In this document: in pieces, positions 1 to 6,829 of the stretch
How the letters are laid out: each line of letters starts with the position of its first letter
Numbering within the stretch: the first letter of the stretch is position 1
Assembly (NCBI GenBank): GCA_003339415.1
Contig: PDHQ01000462.1
Location: 8,278 to 22,234, forward strand
From: Ophiocordyceps camponoti-saundersi (nom. inval.)
Lineage: Eukaryota; Ascomycota; Sordariomycetes; Hypocreales; Ophiocordycipitaceae
Direction of reading: 5' to 3'
Length of the DNA stretch: 13,957 nucleotides
The notes under the pieces: model-generated
Database searches by the model: none
Told to the model about the DNA's origin: nothing
Seen by the model: only the letters and a program-made list of their open reading frames with translations
Made by a program: the position numbers and the translations under genes

Positions 1-87
1 GGGGCCCCCAAAAAAAAAAAGAAGGGGGGAAAGAGGATTGGGGGAGGGGGGGGAAGAGGCCCCCGGGGGGGGGTTCCCCCCTTTTTT

Positions 88-112
88 CCCCCCCCCCCCC
101 CCCCCCCCCCCC
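88..112. repeat. 25-nt poly-C homopolymer
   Basis: An uninterrupted run of 25 C follows shorter runs of G, C and T from about 49. Together with the poly-G tract at the far end of the window it makes exact lengths near both edges doubtful, because such tracts are hard to sequence and assemble. Confidence 0.9.
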
Positions 113-1598
113 TGGTCTGGTCTGGGCGCAGGTGCGGTACCTTACAGACGCAGGGCGCGCACAGATGCGGGGAGAGGGGGGGGGGGCGTTTACCTGGATG
201 GTACGTACATGGTAAAGTTTGTGGTCTGTGTCTGTGCCTGCGTGGCCGGCCGTTTAGCAGCAGCAGCGGCAGTACTTAGTAAGTACCTAGTGCATAGCAA
301 GAGTCATAGTAGGAAGAGGAGGATAAGTGGGAGGAGGGAGGAGGATTTCTTCTGTTCGAGCGGTGGATTTTGATGACGCGTGAATAGAGTGTAGAAAAAT
401 GCCTTGTCCATACACACACACACAACACACATGTAGAGTCCGTCGGCGGAGCATCCGGGTAACGTGCGTGACGGTGCGACGCTCCGTGCAGGACCAGTGA
501 CCTGGAGGATGGGTGCGGAGAGAAGCAAGCAAGCTCACGGTGGCTGTGTCTTTTTGTCCGATGGAAATCGACAATTACTTACTTACAAATACATGCATAC
601 ACACATGTGAGGCAGGGTCGTACAGCTTTGCCCTATCTGTCTGTCTGTCCATTCAGGACTGGGAGACAGGCTACATCCAGCCGCGCCACCTCCGGGCGGC
701 GGCGGCGGCGGCGGCAGTGAAAGAGGATGGATGAGGTTTTACGCGCCCCGCCTGCGAGGTGTGTGTGTGTGGCAGAACTCGCCATGCCAACATGCCTCTG
801 AGCCGGATCCGGGAAGAGGGAGGGGGGGGGGGCCGAGCTCACAGGGTCAACAAGCCATCGAGTAAGTGTGTGTGCATAGGCGTGGGCGTGCGTACATGTG
901 AGAGAGAGAAAAAGAGGGACAGAGATGGATACATATGGTGACTCATTTTACGGATAGTAAGAAATGGGAGAGACGGAGAGACTGAGAGAGAAAGTGAGGC
1001 AAAAAAAAAAAGGAGACGGACGGACGGCCTTGGCAGGGCTGACTTGATGGAGCTTGGCTGGCTGCCTGGATGCGGCGGCCGTCAGTGACCCCCAACACGA
1101 GAGAGCACTGGCCCTCTCTCGGGTCCCTGAGCCGCATTCCATCCAAGCCCGGCCGGGTGCTTCGGTGGTGTTCTCACTGTGTCAGCGTGCCGGTTCCTGC
1201 AGGTTGGGTGTAAGTGGTAGGTACAAGTATGCATGTACACACATTGACGCCAAGTCACGGACGCATCCTGTCACGGACGGATTGAGAGTCGAAGAGAATT
1301 TCTGTGGGAGGGGAAGAGAGAGAGATAGAGGGAGGGAGGGGGGGGAAGAATTATGTATCGTCTGGAATGATTGCGTAGGGGTTCTTAGTAGGTAGGTAGC
1401 TGGCTGGAGGCACGGCCTATCCCCTCCGGCTCGCTATAGTGCTAAGTGAGAGGAGCCTGAGGAGAGAGGCGATAGGTACCTTGTAAGAAGTTAGGAGGGG
1501 CTTGAGCGCCGACGCCTGCGTGCGGGGTGCGCCGCGTGGCGCGACGGTACCTCCCAGGTGGCTTGGACCTGGCCTGAGCTACCTGAACCTCACAGGCT

Positions 1599-1632
1599 CA
1601 CACACACACACACACACACACTCTCACACACA
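1599..1632. repeat. (CA)n microsatellite
   Basis: Eleven CA units (1599-1620), a CTCT interruption, then four more CA units (1625-1632). It lies in the non-coding region upstream of the C2H2 gene. Shorter CA or GT runs occur near 413-430 and 761-771. Confidence 0.95.
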
Positions 1633-1924
1633 GTTACCTACCGACCAACCAACCAAACGAAACGGACAGCCAACTAATAAATATGTACTAAGAGTCTGTT
1701 GGGCGAAGCAAGGAGAGACGGGATATACTTACTGCATATGCACATACGTACATAGGTACGGATACTAGATACAGCTTTGACTCAGAAGACCAAACATAGC
1801 ATCAACCAAGTCAGAGTCGCAGCCCGCAGAAGAGACACGCGCAGAGACATTACCGAAGGAGAAAAAAAAAACCGGATCGTCTACAGCTCTTGTCTCTCTT
1901 CCTTTCGTCATCAGCGGCGTGACA

Positions 1925-1951
1925 GGGAGAGAGAGAGAGAGAAAGAAAGAG
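1925..1951. repeat. GA/GAAA purine microsatellite
   Basis: A run of GA units passes into GAAA units. It is one of several purine-only tracts on this strand (others near 900-920 and 1315-1345). No coding function is seen. Confidence 0.85.
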
Positions 1952-2326
1952 GTTGTTCCGTCGGGGCCACACTCCTCCCCCCCCCCTCCCTCCCCATCAT
2001 CACCCTTCTTTCTCCGTATGTACGTCTCTTTTTTTACATATCATCGACGGGGCGGCGAGGGGGGGAGGCCCTGAAGTGATGGGGGGGCGTGGGAAGGACT
2101 GGGTGGGTCGTAGAGGTAGCTTCAAGGTGCCCTGCTGTACCCTTCTCTGCTAACGCAGCCAGGAACGGCGCCGTCGTGAGCTCGGATTAGTTAGTGGGTG
2201 GTAAAAGACACTGTCCTCCGCCTTACTGCTAGAGGGGTATCGCTACGGGGACCTGGAACTGGGGCTGGCAGGCAGCAGGGTCGTCCGTAACCTCTCGGGT
2301 ACCTACAGGCTACCTGTGCCGTCGCG

Positions 2327-2350
2327 CCCCTCCGTCCGCCCCTCCGTCCG
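2327..2350. repeat. Perfect 12-bp tandem duplication
   Basis: The 12-mer CCCCTCCGTCCG occurs twice head to tail (2327-2338 and 2339-2350). Each copy holds a CCCCT pentamer, the core of the yeast-type stress response element. Whether that is functional or follows from C-richness is unknown. Confidence 0.9.
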
Positions 2351-2888
2351 CCGCTACGGGCCCCGAAATAGTAGGTACCTGGGGGTATCCACTTGATCTC
2401 TACAGTGCCGCTAAAAAAGGCTCGCAGTAGTACCTTGGTAGTAGCGTCAGCCAGTGTACCTTGCACCCCGGGAGGAGGGGGGGGGAAAGGGCCGCTGCTC
2501 TTCTTACCTACCTGCCTCTGCTACTATTTACTACCCCTATCGCCGTATCCCGGGGAGGGGTGCCTCTTCTTCGCTTCCCGGCCGCCCCTCGTCCCAGCCC
2601 TTTTTTTTCTCCCTCCCCCCCCCCTTATTCCCCCTCCATCCCCTTTCCCCCCCCTTGTTCTGCGTTGTCGTCTTGCTTCATTTTCCATCGTTTCCCGTCC
2701 CGTCTGCGTCACGCTTGGCGAAGAAGAAAAGAGTCAGGGAGGTTGACGTTTGGGACCGATCGTCCGGGGGACTTCGGTGAGCTCGGCAAGAGAGGGCCTC
2801 TATTCTCCTCTGTTTTCTTTTTCTCTCCTTCTCCCTTTCTTTCGTCTCGTTGTGTTTCTTTTTCTTCTCTTCTTCATTGTCTGTGATT

Positions 2889-2943
2889 ACGACGACGACG
2901 ACGACTACGAGACGACGACGACTACGACGACGACGATACGACG
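2889..2943 (+). repeat. Imperfect (GAC/TAC)n trinucleotide repeat
   Basis: GAC and TAC triplets alternate almost without interruption about 200 nt before the C2H2 start codon. No ATG is present, so it is unlikely to be coding. Confidence 0.85.
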
Positions 2944-2966
2944 CCAGTGGTTGGTGACCGAGTCAC

Positions 2967-2986
2967 AACCAACCAACCAACCAACC
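2967..2986 (+). repeat. (AACC)5 tetranucleotide repeat
   Basis: Five perfect AACC units lie in the presumed leader of the C2H2 gene. Confidence 0.95.
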
Positions 2987-3089
2987 AGATCAGTCGGAAA
3001 AGAGAGAAGAAGGGCAAACGCTACGTCCCTTACAAAGAGAGGCAAACACTCTATACAAGAATAAAAAAAAACAGACTCAGCACACTGGC

Positions 3090-3117
3090 GGCGACGACGA
3101 CAAAAATCGTTGTCGCC
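3090..3117 (+). promoter_or_regulatory. 11-bp hairpin just upstream of the C2H2 start codon
   Basis: Left arm GGCGACGACGA (3090-3100), loop CAAAAA (3101-3106) and right arm TCGTTGTCGCC (3107-3117) pair over 11 positions. All pairs are Watson-Crick except one G-U. The stem ends 20 nt before the ATG at 3138, separated by a pyrimidine-rich CTC repeat. If transcribed it would sit in the path of a scanning ribosome. Its function is inference. Confidence 0.5.
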
Positions 3118-3137
3118 CCCCTCCTCCTCCTCCCGCC

Positions 3138-5556
3138 ATGGCCGCCGCCTTCCGACCCGTCAACTCCAGCCTCAACCCACAGACGATAAGCGAGGATCAT
3201 CAATTTCATCATCACCATCATCACAACCTTCATCAGCATCATCAGCCTCCGGGAAATTGTATGGCCGACACCACACCGACGAGAAGCTCGTTCGTCGGCC
3301 AGAAGCCGTTGCCCACGAGCCCGTTTCCGCCGGATAGGTCTGAGCGCGACCCTTCGGCGATGTCGCGCGATTCCATGGATGTCGATGGCGAAGAGTCGGA
3401 TGCTGATGCTGATGCTGCCGCCTCCGATGACGATAGCGTCGCCGCTGATGGGTCCAAGTCGGGTAAGAAGAAGAAGTCGCAGCGGTTTTACTGCACGGAT
3501 TACCCGCCTTGCAACTTGAGCTTCACTCGCAGCGAGCATCTGGCCCGTCACATCCGGTGAGGCCCTCTTTTCCCCCTCCCTGCCTCGTTTAATGATCGTA
3601 GTAGATTGCGTGATCTCACTCAGCAGGCTGACCGCGCATTGCCTCTGCAGGAAACACACCGGCGAACGTCCCTTTCAATGTCACTGCTCCCGTCGCTTCT
3701 CCCGCCTCGACAACCTCCGACAGCACGCTCAGACGGTTCACGTCAACGAAGACATACCCATCCACTCCCTCGCCGCCTCAGGTTCGCGCTTCCAGCGTCA
3801 GATGCGCACCGGCTCCGATCGCGCTCGCCAGGCCGGCAACCGTGCTCGTGCGTCGACGGGTGGGAGCGCCGGCGGCCCGACTCGAGGCCACGGCAAGTCT
3901 TTGTCTACGTCGAGCATCGCCAGCATAAGCTCCGTCGCCTCTTCTTCCTACGGACTGCACCCGTCCGGCCCCGACGCTCGTCGCCGCCCGCCCCCGCTCG
4001 TCATGGCTGCCGATCCGCGAGCCAGGCTGTCGCTCGAGTCGTATCGTGCCGGGCCCGACAGCCCATTCTCTGCCGCCTCCTACCGGCCGCCCTCGCCCGC
4101 CGACTATGGCACGCCCACGTCGGCCACCTTTTCGTCAACGGCCCAGAGCAGCCCTCGCTGGACGTCGGGTGTTGTCTCGCCTGCGTCGTCTCACTCGCGC
4201 TCACAAAGTCTCTACTCGACCGGTTCGCGTACGCCCGGCCGCCGTCTCAGCGTGCCATCGGGTGCCCATCCGTTTCAGAACAATGCTGTCGTCATCGGCC
4301 AGCAACAGCAGCAGCTTCCACATCATCACCCGCCGCCGCCGCCCCCGACGACTACGTCGCAGCAACAGCAACTGCAACAACAAGAACTGCAATTTCAGCA
4401 GCGTCAGCAACATCTTCGACAGTTACAGCTGCTGCAACAAACCCCTCACAGCAATCACCAATACCAACAGCAGCAGCAGCAGCACCATCACCCTTCCGTC
4501 AGCCACCATCCGCCGCAGCAACAGCAGCACCACCCCCACCATCCGGGGCTGCTCAATAGTTCGCACTCGGCCGTTCTCCCGCCGTCGTCATCGGGAAGCA
4601 GTTCCGTCACGTCGCCCGCCTCCTCGTCGGCCTCAGCCTCGGCCCCCGCCTCGGCCTGGTCGGGCCGTCGCGAGCCGAGCTGGGGATCAGCTGAAGAGGT
4701 GTGGCGCCGGCGAACTTGGCATCCGGACAGCCGCCCCTACGGCCAACAGCAGCCACAGCCTCAGTTGCAGTCACAAGCGCAAAACCCTCAGCGGCCGCAC
4801 TCACACCAACAGCAGCTCCACCTCCCGCTGAGCGCCGCCGCCGCCCAGTCAGTCCGGCCCAACCCGCCGCCACCAATGGTCAACCCGACCGGCTCTCAGA
4901 CGTCGTTCCGCCTGCCCGGAATCGAGTCTTTCGATCCGCTTCCGTCACCCATGGCCGTCGAAGGGGCAGACGCGCAGCCCCCTCCGCCGCCGCCGTCGGC
5001 TCGCCGGCCCGTCTTTGAGCTCCCCGAGGAGCGACGCAACCTCAACATGTACGACGCAAGCCTGCAGCGCGGCCTCACCCGGCTCGACATCGGCCGGAAG
5101 ACGCCCCCGCGAGACAGCGCCGGCGCTTGGGCCTCGGAGGTCAACCAGGCCGTCCAGGCGCAGGCCGAGCGCGTCGTGCGGTTCGACGATCAGGTCGGGC
5201 GTCATCAGCAGACGCAATCGGCGCCTTCGCCTTCGCCGACGCCTAGGAATCCGAAGCGCTATGGCTGGTATCACCAGCCGCCACCACCACCTCCTCCGCC
5301 CCCTCCGCCCCAGTCGGATGCGCGTGCGGCGCACGTCGACCGCATGGTGCACCCGAACTTTACCGGTTTCAGCGCTTTTCCGGTGCGCGAGCAGCAGCAG
5401 CAGCAGCAACACAATCAACATCATCAACCGCCCGTCATGGCGCCGCCGCAGCCTTCGCAGTCGCAAGATCGACCGCCTCATGGGGATCCACTGCGGAGGT
5501 TGGAGGCTCTGGTCGCTGTTGCTACGAGCGAGGGCTCGACGGCTACGGCCTATTAG
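3138..5556 (+). CDS. C2H2 zinc-finger transcription factor, Usv1/Rgm1-like, with long Q/H/P/S-rich tail
   Basis: Coding parts 3138-3556 and 3651-5556 give 774 residues. The ATG has a good context (CGCCATGG) and is the first in over 1 kb; in-frame Met codons at 3261 and 3360 are alternatives. Order of features: His-rich segment (about 23-36), acidic stretch (about 84-102), basic [10 protein letters not shown] (possible nuclear signal, about 107-116), finger 1 (C119, C125, H138, H142), TGERP linker, and finger 2 (C150, C152, H165, H170). Then come Ser-rich segments, a Gln/His/Pro tract (about 357-440), a run of 11 Pro (about 684) and a second Gln tract (about 720). The two-finger pattern SEHLARH...TGERPF...[10 protein letters not shown] resembles the yeast Usv1/Rgm1/Com2 and fission-yeast Rsv1 group of starvation and stress regulators. 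I infer a nuclear DNA-binding regulator; target genes are unknown. Both fingers have odd Cys-Cys spacing. The exact orthologue is not certain. Confidence 0.88.
3557..3650 (+). other. Intron in the C2H2 gene (94 nt, phase 2)
   Basis: The donor GTGAGG follows CG of an Arg codon, and the acceptor CTCTGCAG precedes GAAACAC. A CTGAC branch point lies at 3628-3632. Splicing joins ...LARHIR to KHTGERPF..., completing finger 1 (its last His is in exon 2) and the inter-finger linker. Reading through instead meets TGA at 3558-3560. Confidence 0.95.
4300..4550 (+). repeat. Coding Gln/His/Pro low-complexity tract
   Basis: CAG and CAA codons are mixed with CAC/CAT and CCN codons and encode several runs of 4-6 Gln, interspersed with His and Pro runs. 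The synonymous mixing means this is not a pure CAG repeat. It lies within the C2H2 protein at about residues 357-440. Confidence 0.9.
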
Positions 5557-6829
5557 TGTGACCAGCAGCGCTCGCCTTGACGCTTACGGCCCCCTTTTCT
5601 GTCCATGTTTCCATCCTATGCAATACCTCCCGAGTCACATAACCTTTCACTTGTCGATATTTCTTATCACTACCCGACATGACCATGACCGCCCTCTCCT
5701 GTCCTCTCGACTCACAACGCGTCAAAGTCTCGTTAACAGAATCGTCGACGCCTCGAACAGACAATCGTCTTCAACATGACGTCTTGAAAATGCAAACTCT
5801 TCTCCAAATGATTCGACGTCTCTCAAACATGACCTCTCTTCACCTCCGTTTCCTTGGCCCATGGACCACTTGTCCTATCTGTCCGAGACAGGGCTCTTAC
5901 CCCTAATCTCTATGACTGATGCTTGACGACTTTTTCCTCTCTACCCGCTTGGTCAGCGATATTTACTTGCTTCGTGATCCTTTTTAGATGGACGCTGACG
6001 GTAGCGGTGAGCCATGATTTTTGTGTCCACCCCCTTTTTTTTTCGGCATTCCTGTATCTCTCTCTTTGCAGTTCATATCTCCTCTCCTGTTCCCCCCTTT
6101 CTTTTTTTTCCTTCTGGTTTTCTTCTTCACCGTCCCGGCCGGCCAAAGTGATTTATGGGGAAAGCTTTTCATGACTTGATGAAGATACCCTCGCGCCCCC
6201 CCTTTTTTCCTCCTCATCCACCCTTTTTTGTCTTTGTTTTGCCCTATTTTGAGAGAAGGTTTTTCCCTTCCCGTGTCTGCGTTTTATAGGTTGGAGGGTG
6301 GGAAACGAGGCTGAGAAAGGGATTTGAGTCTCTGGCGCGCCTGAGGGATTGGCTTAGTCCTTTGTATCTTGATACCCCGATTGGGAGGCTTTTTCCCCCT
6401 TTTCTTCTTCTTTCGTTGGATCGAGATATCTTGGGGGTTGAGGGATGAGAGATGGGATGAGAGGGGGATGTTTGTAGGGTTTGGTTTTGGGGTTTTTTAT
6501 GTTGGCCGGGCGGGAAGTCATGGCTTTTCTTCGTCCTTTACCTCCTGACTCTTGAGTGACGCTATCAACTGCCTTGTGATGGTCTGCTTTTGTAAGACTG
6601 TAACCCCCGTTTTCCATCATCGCTGAAACTGTCGTTGACGATGTGCCTTGCCATACAGTATGTATGTAGGATTGTATGTCCTCGGGACGAACTCGACCGT
6701 ACACTGCCCATTGCTTTTCTCCCATGAAAGAAATACACATACACAGCAGAGGACAGTATCCCTTCACGAAAGAAACACATGAAAAGGCAAAGAGACAACA
6801 AGCAACAAGCAGAAAGAAAAAGGGACTTC
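5557..6829. other. Convergent 3' spacer between the C2H2 and Zn2Cys6 genes
   Basis: This 1,273-nt stretch separates two stop codons that face each other. It should hold both 3' untranslated regions. I see no gene: the open frames encode low-complexity or T/C-derived peptides. No AATAAA was seen near either stop. On the minus strand, the TATGTG-type word about 100 nt after the Zn2Cys6 stop (near 6730-6742) and the CATAC-A-GTATG palindrome near 6652 are possible 3'-end elements, only weakly supported. Confidence 0.6.

Larger units (their letters stand above)
1..3137. other. Gene-poor region upstream of the C2H2 gene, microsatellite-rich
   Basis: I find no convincing coding sequence here. Open frames are short, overlap in several frames, and encode low-complexity Arg/Pro/Ser peptides without recognisable domains. 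The region holds a 25-nt C run (88-112), CA/GT and GA/CT microsatellites, many GTACCT/TAGGTA words, a perfect 12-bp tandem duplication (2327-2350), GAC-type and AACC repeats (2889-2986) and a TGACTCA word (939-945). The part after 2081 has no ATG on the + strand, which fits a long 5' leader for the downstream gene. The upstream part is probably promoter and spacer. The real transcription start cannot be read from sequence alone. Confidence 0.6.
2082..3137 (+). promoter_or_regulatory. Probable long ATG-free 5' leader or promoter of the C2H2 gene
   Basis: Reading the + strand, the last ATG before the C2H2 start is at 2079-2081; from there to 3137 no ATG occurs. CAT (ATG on the other strand) is present several times, for example near 2636, 2679, 2685 and 2875, so depletion is at least partly strand-specific. 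Long pyrimidine tracts (2600-2690, 2800-2880) and GAC/AACC repeats (2889-2986) fill the stretch. The simplest reading is a long 5' untranslated leader free of upstream ORFs. The cap site, and any intron in the leader, cannot be placed from sequence. Confidence 0.5.

Noticed and set aside
1..120. Telomere or contig-end repeat
   Set aside because: There are G/C homopolymers but no TTAGGG arrays at either end.
38..373. Short open frame in the first 400 nt
   Set aside because: Its peptide derives from G/C homopolymers and has no domain; overlapping frames are equally open.
1054..2153. Several 60-110-residue open frames
   Set aside because: They encode microsatellite-derived peptides (Thr-His, Arg-Glu), lack domains and overlap each other on both strands.
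2393..3064. Overlapping open frames of 100-140 residues before the C2H2 gene
   Set aside because: None has an ATG start; this stretch has no ATG at all on the + strand. The peptides reflect pyrimidine-rich DNA.
3051..3659. A 202-residue minus-strand frame over the C2H2 gene start
   Set aside because: It is antisense to exon 1 and the leader, with composition-driven residues and no domain.
3606..5779. Long alternative-frame ORFs inside the C2H2 gene
   Set aside because: They are shadows caused by GC-rich, low-complexity coding sequence; only one frame has the zinc fingers and a proper splice join.
6461..6500. TAGGGTTT-like telomere words
   Set aside because: A single imperfect occurrence in G/T-rich sequence, not an array.
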